The translations under genes and the position numbers were made by a program. The notes under the pieces were generated by a model that saw only the letters and a list, made by a program, of their open reading frames with translations, ran no database searches and was not told the DNA's origin. 33,594 nt of DNA from a virus, in the IMG/VR virus record IMGVR_UViG_3300047173_000025, positions 1 to 33,594 of that record, one strand, 5' to 3'. Positions 15,472-23,218 of this stretch are shown in pieces. Position 1 is the stretch's first letter; each line of letters starts with the position of its first letter.

Positions 15472-16460
15472 AAGTTACTGCCGAAGCCGCCGTGCATGAT
15501 GAAACTCGCATCCTTTCCAGACCCAGACATCAGGGCCGAATCGTAGCGTAATTTCTTTACCGGAACCTCATTTAGGCTCTTGATGAACGTGCGCGCCTCC
15601 CACGCCTGGCGCAGCAGCTCTTGATTCGGATTCTTGCCGTACTCCGGCGCGAGTTCGATGGCGAGCAGTTTTTTGAGCGCCCGCGCGTACCCTTGCGGCA
15701 GAGAGATGGTCTGCGTCGTCGTCAAAAACTCGCTCAAAATCACATCGGTGAAAAAGTACACCTGTCCCGCCGTCTGCGGATTGGGATACACCCACAGCGT
15801 GGCGTAGGGGTACGTCGGTTGCAGCGAGACCAGATACGGCCACGGGCCGGGCACGCCCTTATAGCCGATCTCGTTGTAGTCCTCGAAGGCCACAATATCG
15901 AACCAGTAATCGAGGCCGGTGTTGCCGGAGGCGGTGATGCGGGTATAACCGGGGCGAATCCTTAAAGGGCGCGCAATGGCGAAGTTGCCGGGGGCGGTGT
16001 AGGTGATCGAATCGCCCGTATAACTGCCCAACGCCGGGGCGCTCATCGTCACCGTCGTGCCACTTTGCGACACAATGGTCGCGCCGGCCGGGATCAAGCC
16101 CTGCACGTCGGTGAGTGTGCCGCCGACGGTCTGTCCGATGCCGTTGATGCCGGTCGTCAGGGTGAGCGTCGTAGTCACGTTGGTGATCGACGTGCTGCCC
16201 GCGGTCAGGTTGGCGACGAACGTCCCTTGACTCGGGTTGCCGATGGTGTACTGATACTGCCCCGGCGTCCATTGCAGGATATTCTGGTTCGATGTGAACA
16301 CGAACAGTTTGTCGGTCGAGAGCGAGTCGAGCAGATCGTTGAGCGTCTGCAGCGCGTCCGCCGCGTCATTGGCGTTCACCGGCTCCCCTGCTTCGGTGAC
16401 GTTGATGTTCCGCAGCGCGCCCGTGATGATGTCCAACGCGGTCGAGGTGACTGCGCCCAT
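15468..16460 (-). CDS. P22 gp4-like tail accessory (head completion) factor
   Basis: A 330-residue protein; ATG at 16460 overlaps the upstream stop in TAATG. Residues 1-70 (TSTALDIITGALRNINVTEA, NDAADALQTLNDLLDSL) form the helical start shared by gp4-type proteins that plug onto the portal. The C-terminal part LPQGYARALKKLLAIELAPE then RTFIKSLNEVPVKKLRYD closes the fold. P22 gp4 is about 166 residues. Residues about 75-157 here are a Thr/Ser/Gly-rich beta insert (GQTVGGTLTDVQGLIPAGAT ... SGTTVTMSAPAL), followed by the family core at IARPLRIRPGYTRI. It should attach to the portal and receive the gp10-like protein. An apparent longer N-terminus reading from 16850 is not coding. Confidence 0.8.
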   Translation of the reverse strand: MGAVTSTALDIITGALRNINVTEAGEPVNANDAADALQTLNDLLDSLSTDKLFVFTSNQNILQWTPGQYQYTIGNPSQGTFVANLTAGSTSITNVTTTLTLTTGINGIGQTVGGTLTDVQGLIPAGATIVSQSGTTVTMSAPALGSYTGDSITYTAPGNFAIARPLRIRPGYTRITASGNTGLDYWFDIVAFEDYNEIGYKGVPGPWPYLVSLQPTYPYATLWVYPNPQTAGQVYFFTDVILSEFLTTTQTISLPQGYARALKKLLAIELAPEYGKNPNQELLRQAWEARTFIKSLNEVPVKKLRYDSALMSGSGKDASFIMHGGFGSNL

Positions 16461-17935
16461 TATTGCTGTACTCCGGTGACGTAGGCTTTGCGCACCACTT
16501 GGCCGCACTTCGCGGACGCCTGTCCGTTGCCGGTGGGATTGGTCCCCGGCGTGGCGTACCGCGCTATCATGCCGTAATACGTCCAGATTGCGCTGCCGAC
16601 GGACGCATAAGCGGTGTTGAATTGGGACTGCGAGGTGCACAGCGTCCCCGCGCAGAGCGGCATGATGAACGGATAGAACCCGGCGGCGCCTGGGCTCGAT
16701 ACGCTCCAGTCGTTCGTATTGAGTACGTTGTCCGTCTCCCACCAGTGTCCGAGCGAGTAGCGCCAATAACTCGTGATGGGCGAGTAGTAGGTGGTATTGC
16801 AAGAGCCGCTGAGCGGCGTGCCGGTCACGAACGGCGAGAGCCACGCGCATTGATAGTACGCGGCGTTATTGCCACCGGCCAAAATCGACTTAAGCGCGTT
16901 GCTGCCGAGTACGGTGCGCAGGAACAGGGCGTAATGTGCCGGGGTCTGATAGATGCCGCCCGCGATCATCGGCTGCGTGAACGTGCCATAGGCGGTATAC
17001 GGAGCGGGATAGGCCGTCGGGTTGATCGTGGCAAATTCCTGCGCATACGCCGCATACAGCGCGGAGCCCGCGAGCGTGGCGACGCCCGCCGGGTTTTGAT
17101 TGATCGCGTGGACTTGCTCGTGAGCACCGTCGTAGTCGAAATAGCCCACGGTCGCTGGCACCTGGTACGTGTTCGGCTGACTCGGCACATTCACGCCGCA
17201 CTGCGCGCCGCAGAAGGTCGGCGTATTGGTGGTGCCGCCAGGGCTCGCGGCGCAGGAGAAATTGGGGACTGCGGTCGCGCTCACGCTCCCCGACGCGGTG
17301 GCCGTGATGGCCGCAAAGCCCGACCCCGCGGGCGTCGCGGATAGCTCAAACTGCGCGCCGGTCAGGTTCGTGCTCATGACGTAATACGTCGTGCCGGCCA
17401 CGAACGGCGTGGGCACGGTGCCCCCGAGGGTCACGGCTTCGTTGGAATAGTAGGTATTGGTCGCGGCCCACAGTGCCGAGCCGTTGCTAATCGTCGCCGT
17501 GATTGCGGACAGGCCGCTCGGGCCGATGCACTGCGTCCCGACGGTGACGCTGCCCATGTTCGTGTACCCGTCGCTAAAGGTGAGCGCAGACACATCGGTT
17601 GCGGTCAGGTTCGCAAGTCCCCCGCGCACCGCGGTGACCAGCTCGGCATACTGCCACTTCGATGCGCTGTCGACGTTCATGCCGGTGGTCGCGTTCCACG
17701 TCGTGCCGCTCGAGATCGACCAGAGCGCGCCCGAGGCGTTGCCGATCTCCGCATAGAACGGGGAGATGGCCGTGCACAGTGCGTTATTGAGCGCGGTTTT
17801 GCCCGCGGCGATGCCGCCGTTGTTGATGGGCTGGCTGTAACCGCCGCCGCCGCCACGCAGCAGCAGCCACTGCGCCTGCGCACTGCCGGCCAAGAGTGCC
17901 GCGGCGAGCGCCGCTGTGCGCAGAAAATCCCTCAT
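16460..17935 (-). CDS. Exported beta-lactamase-fold serine hydrolase with phage-type insert
   Basis: A 491-residue protein starting MRDFLRTAALAAALLAG with a Sec signal peptide cut after AQA (about residue 21). The remaining chain reads as a PF00144-type (S12, class C beta-lactamase) hydrolase: SASK at residues 90-93 followed by WQYAELVTAVRGGLANL, the second-motif region GYFDYDGAHEQVHAI with Tyr268, IAGGIYQTPAHYALFLRTVL at 324-343, then YWRYSLGHWWE and SSPGAAGFYPF at 413-423. Between motifs one and two, residues about 150-222 (NEAVTLGGTVPTPFVAGTTY, FELSATPAGSG) look like a beta insert common in phage virion proteins. Eleven or so cysteines suggest disulfides. Activity, substrate and whether it joins the virion are unknown. 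The start at 17935 overlaps the upstream stop (ATGA). Confidence 0.6.
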   Translation of the reverse strand: MRDFLRTAALAAALLAGSAQAQWLLLRGGGGGYSQPINNGGIAAGKTALNNALCTAISPFYAEIGNASGALWSISSGTTWNATTGMNVDSASKWQYAELVTAVRGGLANLTATDVSALTFSDGYTNMGSVTVGTQCIGPSGLSAITATISNGSALWAATNTYYSNEAVTLGGTVPTPFVAGTTYYVMSTNLTGAQFELSATPAGSGFAAITATASGSVSATAVPNFSCAASPGGTTNTPTFCGAQCGVNVPSQPNTYQVPATVGYFDYDGAHEQVHAINQNPAGVATLAGSALYAAYAQEFATINPTAYPAPYTAYGTFTQPMIAGGIYQTPAHYALFLRTVLGSNALKSILAGGNNAAYYQCAWLSPFVTGTPLSGSCNTTYYSPITSYWRYSLGHWWETDNVLNTNDWSVSSPGAAGFYPFIMPLCAGTLCTSQSQFNTAYASVGSAIWTYYGMIARYATPGTNPTGNGQASAKCGQVVRKAYVTGVQQ

Positions 17936-19212
17936 TGGATGCAGTGATAGGTGAATTTGTCGCCCGTCGCGCTCGCGTTGACGATCGTCAAGGCAGTCGT
18001 CGAGGTCGTGTAACTTGTCGGTGTCACACCGCTCGGACTCGACACCACGCAATCCGGCGCCGTGTTGTAGGCCGTCTGGAACGTCAGCGTGCAGCCGGTC
18101 GCGGTGGTGCCCTCGGTGATCGTGCCTTTCGTATCGGTCGCGGTCGCGTTGATCGACGGCGACGTGCCGCAAGACGATAGCGCCGATGAGGTCAGATTGG
18201 TCGTGACGATCGAGGCGATATTGTTCCCCACCAGCCCCAGCGTATGGGCTTGCGGCAGACTGATACCTGCGGTCAGGGACACTGCGTTTGAGGAAGGAAT
18301 CAGATTCGTGCCGGTAACGATGCCCGACGCATACAGATAGCCGGTGACTGAGAAGTCGCCCGATGCGTCGAGCGATGCAGCGCCCGCGCCGTTCGTGCAA
18401 AACGCGAGTCCTCCGCCCGTATAGGACGCCACCCGTCCGGTTCCTGTGAGGCCGCAGGCCGGTGAGTTGGGGATGAACCCTGGCGCGATCAGTCCATTCG
18501 ACCACACCGGGGCGCCGGCTGAGTTGTATTCAAAGCCGCCGCCGGGGATTGCCACGTAATTGCCGGGTGCCGCGGTGTTGTCCGCCCAAACGAGCATCCA
18601 GCCATACTGCGGGATGTACACGTCCGCGTTCGCGCCGTTGAGCGTGGCCCCTGCGCCCATGGTTGCCACATCGACCGACACTAGCCCTGCGCCCTCATTC
18701 CAGATGATGATCTGGAACCCGCCGGGATAGACATAGTTCGCGCCGATGGGCGGCAAGTACGCCGTTCCCGCCCCGCTCGCATTAAAAACGACTGACTGCG
18801 GGCTGGTCGCAGAGCCCGCGATATTGAGGTTGCCCGAGGCGACATACGTGGTCGCGGTGCCGGGCAAATAGGCGACGGGCAAAAAGTCCGAGTTCGATGA
18901 CTGAGAAAGCGATGCCAAGTCGACGGTGAACCCGGTGGGCAGCGACGCGCACGCGGAGGGCACTTGCGACACGCTGTTTGATGGATTGCACTGAATCGTG
19001 GATGGCGCGGCCGTAAACGCATTGGCGGCGACGAAGGCGGCGACCTGGCCGTAGGTCGCTTTTTGCGTGAGCACGCCGGGTATGACGTCTAACGTCACAT
19101 CGGTCGCTTGAATGCCCGTCGATGCCGGCAATTTGCTCACGACGATGCCTGTTTCTTGCGCGTGCGCGAGAGAGGCGAGCAGTGTGAGGATGAGAAAGGG
19201 TTTAAGGCGCAT
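17932..19212 (-). CDS. Exported Cys-rich fibre-like protein with tail-fibre C-terminal domain
   Basis: A 426-residue protein with a Sec signal peptide (MRLKPFLILTLLASLAHA, cleavage before QETG). The middle is beta-rich with phage-fibre features (GFQIIIWNEGAGLVSVDV, GWMLVWADN). The C-terminal 85 residues carry SSCGTSPSINAT, TEGTTATGCTLTFQTAYN, DCVVSS and a final FTYHC. This Cys pattern is one I recall at the ends of phage tail fibres and it also ends the 311-residue protein upstream in the operon. About eight cysteines suggest folding outside the cytoplasm. An exported or surface-displayed fibre is likely; virion incorporation is uncertain because of the signal peptide. Confidence 0.65.
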   Translation of the reverse strand: MRLKPFLILTLLASLAHAQETGIVVSKLPASTGIQATDVTLDVIPGVLTQKATYGQVAAFVAANAFTAAPSTIQCNPSNSVSQVPSACASLPTGFTVDLASLSQSSNSDFLPVAYLPGTATTYVASGNLNIAGSATSPQSVVFNASGAGTAYLPPIGANYVYPGGFQIIIWNEGAGLVSVDVATMGAGATLNGANADVYIPQYGWMLVWADNTAAPGNYVAIPGGGFEYNSAGAPVWSNGLIAPGFIPNSPACGLTGTGRVASYTGGGLAFCTNGAGAASLDASGDFSVTGYLYASGIVTGTNLIPSSNAVSLTAGISLPQAHTLGLVGNNIASIVTTNLTSSALSSCGTSPSINATATDTKGTITEGTTATGCTLTFQTAYNTAPDCVVSSPSGVTPTSYTTSTTALTIVNASATGDKFTYHCIQ

Positions 19213-19221
19213 ACATCACCA

Positions 19222-20370
19222 TCACTGATAACACTGCAAACCGACCGTGAAGGTCTCTGCGATGCGGGAGAATGATTCCACGCGCGAGCCATTGCCGCTG
19301 CCATCGAGCGTCAACACCGTGAAGGTGACCGAACCGCTGACGGCCGGCGCGTAGACAAAGGTCTGAATGCCCGTAGCGCCGCCGTCGTCATAGACTTTCG
19401 TGCCGCCCGCTGCCGTGATCTGCGCTGCGGTCATTTCATTGAGCGTCGAGGGCGCGGGCCAGGTGCCCCCTAAGTAGATGACCTCTTTGGCCCGGCGCGT
19501 CGTCACAAAGGGGTAGAGCGTCACGAGCGCGGAGGGCCCGTAATTGGTGATCGCCATCCCAGGGGCTTGCAAATAGATCGCGCTCGTACCGGAGAGCGCA
19601 TTGGCCGCGGCATAGTTCACATTCCCGTAGCCGTACCCGGTCGGCGTCGTTTGAAACGATAGGTAGCCGTTGGCCCAGCCGTCGGCCGTCTGCCGTAGCG
19701 CGGCCTTGATGTCGGCCATTGTCCAGGACGCATGGTTTTTCTTAAGGACGCCATACACCGCCGCAAGCGCGGCCGATGTGCCCGAGGGGGTCGTCGTCTC
19801 AAACCCCTCATAACCCGACGTCATGGAGAATTCGATGTTCACGTCGGCAGAGCACTGCTGGCCGGGGTACAGCGACAAAATCGTGCTGGTCACGATGCCG
19901 GGATAGCTCTGCGGGCCGCCGCAAAACGGCCAAACCGAGATTTGGTTGTTGCTTGCCAGCGTCGAGTAGTACGTCTGGTCAATCCCCGAGATGGAATACC
20001 CGGTTGCGGACGTGTTCAGCACCGAATACGGGGCATGATTGCTCGACGTCGCGGTGGCTCCCGCAAACAAGCTGGCTCCCGCATTCGTGGAATCCGCGAC
20101 TAGGGTGCCAGCCGTCGCGAACACCGTGCTGTAACTGCTGGTCTGCGCGCTCCAACTATCGCATCCATTCGCATTGACAGGCTCACCGCCGCCTGAATTG
20201 ATCGAGTAGCCGGTCATGCAGGTCTGATCGACGTAGGGCGGGTTGACCGAGCCATTTAAGATCGTGACAGCCGAATTGAGCTGATTCACCGCGTGGTCCG
20301 AATTATTCAGCACGTTTTGCGCCTGGGCTGAGCTGATAGCGAGTGCCCCGATAATCAATAATTTTCGCAT
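19222..20370 (-). CDS. Exported protein with subtilase (S8) C-terminal signature
   Basis: A 382-residue protein with a Sec signal peptide (MRKLLIIGALAISSAQA, before QNVL). Residues 196-259 read SGTSAALAAVYGVLKK, then WTMADIKAALRQTADGW, then GYGYGNVNYAAANAL. This is the order at the end of subtilase domains: the catalytic GTS loop (Ser199 here), the helix, the D-I-K-x-A-L-x-x-T-A segment, and G-x-V-N-A. The usual Pro after GTSxA is replaced by Ala. I cannot find convincing Asp (DTG) or His (HGT) motifs upstream, so it may be an inactive derivative. Residues 265-382 look like one or two beta-sandwich domains ending LQCYQ. No family is known to me with this whole layout. Confidence 0.5.
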   Translation of the reverse strand: MRKLLIIGALAISSAQAQNVLNNSDHAVNQLNSAVTILNGSVNPPYVDQTCMTGYSINSGGGEPVNANGCDSWSAQTSSYSTVFATAGTLVADSTNAGASLFAGATATSSNHAPYSVLNTSATGYSISGIDQTYYSTLASNNQISVWPFCGGPQSYPGIVTSTILSLYPGQQCSADVNIEFSMTSGYEGFETTTPSGTSAALAAVYGVLKKNHASWTMADIKAALRQTADGWANGYLSFQTTPTGYGYGNVNYAAANALSGTSAIYLQAPGMAITNYGPSALVTLYPFVTTRRAKEVIYLGGTWPAPSTLNEMTAAQITAAGGTKVYDDGGATGIQTFVYAPAVSGSVTFTVLTLDGSGNGSRVESFSRIAETFTVGLQCYQ

Positions 20371-20376
20371 CGCGGA

Positions 20377-21312
20377 TCACAAGCACACGTAGGAGAAGGT
20401 TCCAGCGGCGGCGGTTTTTACATAAACGGCCGACGTGGTGGGCGCCGTGGAAATATACGGCAGTACGGTTGCGCTATAGCCTGCGACGACGCAGAACGGC
20501 GTACGCTTGCTGAATGTGGAACCGAACGCAATCTCGCAGGTATCTACCCCGGTGGCGACCACGGCGCCGCCGTTATCGGAGCCTCCCGTCGCGAGACTGC
20601 ATCCGGTCCCGGTCACGGTCGGCGCGGTGCCGTTGCCGGTGAGCCACGGATGGCCGTTCGCGTCGGATATGACGCACGGGCCTAAGTTGAACGCTACCGG
20701 CGTGCCGTAATCGCTGATAGTGCCGACCGTATCGTTAAACCAGGCGCAGTCGCCAGCGTTCGGGGTGCTGAATGTATTGTCAACCAACACGCCGTACGTG
20801 TTGCCGCCTTGAGATTCCGTCGTGCGCGCCAAAACACCCAGGCCGCCGGCCGCGCTAGACGAGTAAGACGCCTGCACGTATGGCTGATTTAACGCCCACG
20901 TTTGCGCCGTGGCATCAACCGTGATCGCGGAGTTATAATCACTAAGGGCCCATATTTGGCCGCCGCCGTTCGCGCCATTCTGACTGGCGACGACGACGAC
21001 GAATGGACAATCTTGACTGATCGTATAGCCGCTCGGTACTTGCGCCGGTCGGTTCCACGCGCCCGTCTGAATTTGCCACAACCCGTTTTGCGTCGTCGTC
21101 GTCTGCCCGGTCAGCAATATGATTTTTCCCGCCTGCAACCCGGACGGAACGCCGGAAAGTGTCGTTTGCGTCGTTGCCACGGCGGATGCGGCGAACGTGC
21201 CGCCGAGCAAGACCAGGCCGCCGTCTGTCGTGACGGCGTTGCCAGGATACGGCACCGCTTGCGCGAACAGCAGCGTCGGCATCAAGGCAAAGAGTGCGAG
21301 GAATTTTGCCAT
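20377..21312 (-). CDS. Exported fibre-like protein with paired C-terminal domain
   Basis: A 311-residue protein with a Sec signal peptide (MAKFLALFALMPTLLFAQA, cleavage before VPYPG). Residues about 55-125 (AGKIILLTGQTTTTQNGLWQ, IQTGAWNRPAQ) are a common phage tail-fibre motif. The C-terminal 80 residues (TGTGCSLATGG, TCEIAFGSTFSKRTPFCVV, ending FSYVCL) match the end of the 426-residue exported protein. Seven cysteines are present. Having a fibre motif behind a secretion signal is unusual, because virion fibres normally assemble in the cytoplasm. It may be an exported surface fibre or a virion part with a cleavable or unused signal. Confidence 0.65.
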   Translation of the reverse strand: MAKFLALFALMPTLLFAQAVPYPGNAVTTDGGLVLLGGTFAASAVATTQTTLSGVPSGLQAGKIILLTGQTTTTQNGLWQIQTGAWNRPAQVPSGYTISQDCPFVVVVASQNGANGGGQIWALSDYNSAITVDATAQTWALNQPYVQASYSSSAAGGLGVLARTTESQGGNTYGVLVDNTFSTPNAGDCAWFNDTVGTISDYGTPVAFNLGPCVISDANGHPWLTGNGTAPTVTGTGCSLATGGSDNGGAVVATGVDTCEIAFGSTFSKRTPFCVVAGYSATVLPYISTAPTTSAVYVKTAAAGTFSYVCL

Positions 21313-21774
21313 TTAATTGAAGTACCAAAGATTGACGATGTAAGTCGCTCGAGCTGCGCCCTGCGGCGGGATCTGCACTTGGCCGCCATTGGCGTTGCTG
21401 AACCGATTGGCGGCGAGTGAGCCGCCATTCAAGTGGTTGAAAATCAGCGGATCAGTCGTGCTCGGATTCACAAACAGCAGCGTGAAGCCGTCTGCAACAC
21501 CCGAAGCATCTACGCCGTTGATCTGCGTGCCGTTGCCGCTGTTGGTCGCGGCTGTGAGGATCAGCCGATTGGTGCCACCGCTCTCCCAATTCGGCCCAAG
21601 CACCGTGCACCCTACGTCGTTGAGCGGACCCACGCCCAGCGTCGCGCTCACCGAGACGTTGAAGCCTAAAAACACCCGCGATTGATTGCCGCCCTGCGAC
21701 GCGGGGCCGGGATTGGTGTCGACGCTATAGTTTGTCACGGTCCATCCCGCCATTGCGGATGAATAGACCGTCAT
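21313..21774 (-). CDS. Beta-rich structural protein of unknown function
   Basis: A 153-residue, beta-rich protein (SRVFLGFNVSVSATLGVGPL, GFTLLFVNPSTTDPLIF) without a signal peptide. It has a conserved-looking end, PPQGAARATYIVNLWYFN. Its 21774 start overlaps the previous gene by 50 bases; a downstream ATG at 21753 still overlaps. The upstream and downstream genes are closely packed. It may be a head-decoration or small virion protein. No family is recognised. Confidence 0.6.
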   Translation of the reverse strand: MTVYSSAMAGWTVTNYSVDTNPGPASQGGNQSRVFLGFNVSVSATLGVGPLNDVGCTVLGPNWESGGTNRLILTAATNSGNGTQINGVDASGVADGFTLLFVNPSTTDPLIFNHLNGGSLAANRFSNANGGQVQIPPQGAARATYIVNLWYFN

Positions 21775-21907
21775 CGGCCGGTGGCGCGTTCGTCGTGGTG
21801 TCGGTCGTGTTAGACGCCGGAGGCCGCACGCGCAGCTCCGGTGCGTTCTCCAAGACCGGGATGACTAGCGTTTCATTCGCCGTCGTCTTTTTGAGCGGCC
21901 CAGGCAT
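21725..21907 (-). CDS. Small Pro/Thr-rich protein of unknown function
   Basis: A 60-residue protein beginning MPGPLKKTTANETLVIPVLE with a Thr/Asn/Pro-rich, probably disordered middle. ATG at 21907 overlaps the preceding stop in TGATG, and it overlaps the start of the next gene by 50 bases. No motif is recognised. The tight coupling on the upstream side favours a real gene, the long downstream overlap makes it less certain. Confidence 0.5.
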   Translation of the reverse strand: MPGPLKKTTANETLVIPVLENAPELRVRPPASNTTDTTTNAPPADDGLFIRNGGMDRDKL

Positions 21908-22290
21908 CAGTCATAGATCATCGTGACGAGATCCCCTCCCGTAGTCAGGGCCGTCTGCGCGCCATCGCCCGGCGTCGCGGAAATCCAATACCAGATGCGG
22001 GCGCCGTTGTTGATCGGGACGGGACTCGTCGCAAGGGCCAAGCCCGCCGCCGGGATCGGGATCGTGAGTGAGGCCGCCGTGGTGCCCGCAGAGGGTAGCG
22101 TTGTCGCGACCTGCTGATTGGCAGACGTCGGCGTTTGCACGCCAGTGCCCTCCCAATACAGTTTGACATACCACACGGCAGCTTCCGCGCTCACCGCGCA
22201 TAGGCCGTAGAAAACCGACGCCGAACCCCCGGCCAGGAGCGTCGCCGTCACGGTCCCGGTGGTCGTCGTGATTTTCGAGCAGCGCGCCAT
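21907..22290 (-). CDS. Beta-rich structural protein, possible head decoration
   Basis: A 127-residue protein, immediately after the stop of the preceding gene (TAA then ATG). It has beta strands with aromatic residues (AVWYVKLYWEGTG, ARIWYWISATPGDG) and ends TGGDLVTMIYD, the layout of a compact beta-sandwich. There is no signal peptide. Its position soon after the coat gene suggests a capsid decoration or neck protein; I see no specific family. Confidence 0.6.
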   Translation of the reverse strand: MARCSKITTTTGTVTATLLAGGSASVFYGLCAVSAEAAVWYVKLYWEGTGVQTPTSANQQVATTLPSAGTTAASLTIPIPAAGLALATSPVPINNGARIWYWISATPGDGAQTALTTGGDLVTMIYD

Positions 22291-22632
22291 TTACTGGATG
22301 ACGGCGGGAGTATTCGCGAGATCGGGGCGGTTGACTTCGAGGTAGTACGACCCGGACGGGTAGGTGAGGGAGCCGGCGGTGCTGTTGCAAATGGCGATTG
22401 CCAACGTGTTGGTCGCGCTCACCCGCGCATTGACGATGGACAGCAGCGTATTCGGGAACGCTCCGCCAATGTAAGACACGTCGGAAATCTGGTCTCCGAG
22501 TTGCAGCCCCGGCACCGTGAACGTTTGTTCCGCGACCGTCGCCAACGCAGTCGCCGCGGGAGTGAGCGTCACTTTCAGAATGAACGTGCTGTACACGTTC
22601 CCATAATTGACCAGCATTTCGCCTATCGGCAT
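22291..22632 (-). CDS. Small structural protein of unknown function
   Basis: A 113-residue protein starting MPIGEMLVNYGNVYSTFILK with an AGGTG-like ribosome site just upstream. It is beta-rich (FTVPGLQLGDQISDVSYIGG, ARVSATNTLAIAICN) and ends in a GSYYLEVNRPD segment. The middle motif, where a quantity is defined with a step such as GLQLGDQ and then strands, is common in phage coat-associated proteins. It probably decorates or completes the head. No definite family. Confidence 0.6.
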   Translation of the reverse strand: MPIGEMLVNYGNVYSTFILKVTLTPAATALATVAEQTFTVPGLQLGDQISDVSYIGGAFPNTLLSIVNARVSATNTLAIAICNSTAGSLTYPSGSYYLEVNRPDLANTPAVIQ

Positions 22633-22642
22633 CGCAGCACCT

Positions 22643-23209
22643 TTAAGTCAAGTCGAGACCGTAGACGTAGCAGTCGAGCTGCGTCGCCGTCGAGGCAGAC
22701 GCCGTGGTCACGTTGAAGTAGATGTTGTAGGAGGCTGCCCCGCCCTGGCCGTTGGTGGAGCCCACGCCCCAGCCGGAAGCGAGATAAAAGCCCGTCGCGG
22801 TCGTTGTCACCGGCTGAACGGACAGCGCCGCCGTGGCGCCGGTCATGGTCGAAGTCGTCGAAGCGCAAAGCGCCGTGCCGGTGCCCGCGGGGCCCGACCA
22901 CATGCGAAACTGCAGCGCGACGGACGTCCCCGGCGTGAATACGCCGTTCACATACGCGCCGGGATTGGCGAGCACGATACAGCCCGCGCCGGCACCTGCG
23001 GCCGAAAACGAGAACTGCTGCGTGTTGATGAGCGGCATGACCGCCGCATCGCCGGTGGTTCCGATGGGCACCGCTTTTTGAAAGGCGAGCAAGCGCAGGG
23101 CATTGCTGCCCTGGTACAGATTGCCGTAATTGGGCGTGGAGACCGGCGCGTAGACCGCGGTCGCGCTTTGGGTTCCGGTGGTCGCAGGCCCTGGATTGAT
23201 GGTCGGCAT
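22643..23209 (-). CDS. Structural protein downstream of the coat gene
   Basis: A 188-residue, Ala/Thr/Gly/Ser-rich beta protein with a GGAG ribosome site 4-8 bases before ATG at 23209. It contains an N-terminal linker (TINPGPATTGTQSATAVYAP), then NLYQGSNALRLLAFQKAV and LDCYVYGLDL at the end. There is no signal peptide. Placed nine bases after the major coat gene, it is probably a head decoration or fibre-like capsid protein. No family is recognised. Confidence 0.62.
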   Translation of the reverse strand: MPTINPGPATTGTQSATAVYAPVSTPNYGNLYQGSNALRLLAFQKAVPIGTTGDAAVMPLINTQQFSFSAAGAGAGCIVLANPGAYVNGVFTPGTSVALQFRMWSGPAGTGTALCASTTSTMTGATAALSVQPVTTTATGFYLASGWGVGSTNGQGGAASYNIYFNVTTASASTATQLDCYVYGLDLT

Positions 23210-23218
23210 GATATCTCC

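Noticed and set aside
15468-16850. Longer version of the gp4-like frame, from 16850
   Set aside because: The extra 130 codons lie inside the hydrolase gene; the gp4-type N-terminus begins at 16460 with a TAATG overlap.
17089-17135. HEQVH (HExxH-like) motif in the 491-residue protein
   Set aside because: The surrounding FDYDGAHEQVHAI fits the second motif region of the beta-lactamase fold, and a zinc protease fold is not otherwise supported. The match looks accidental.
16460-18505. Longer version of the serine hydrolase frame, from 18505
   Set aside because: The first 190 codons overlap the 426-residue exported gene and are Arg/His-rich shadow sequence; the signal-peptide start at 17935, coupled by ATGA, is convincing.
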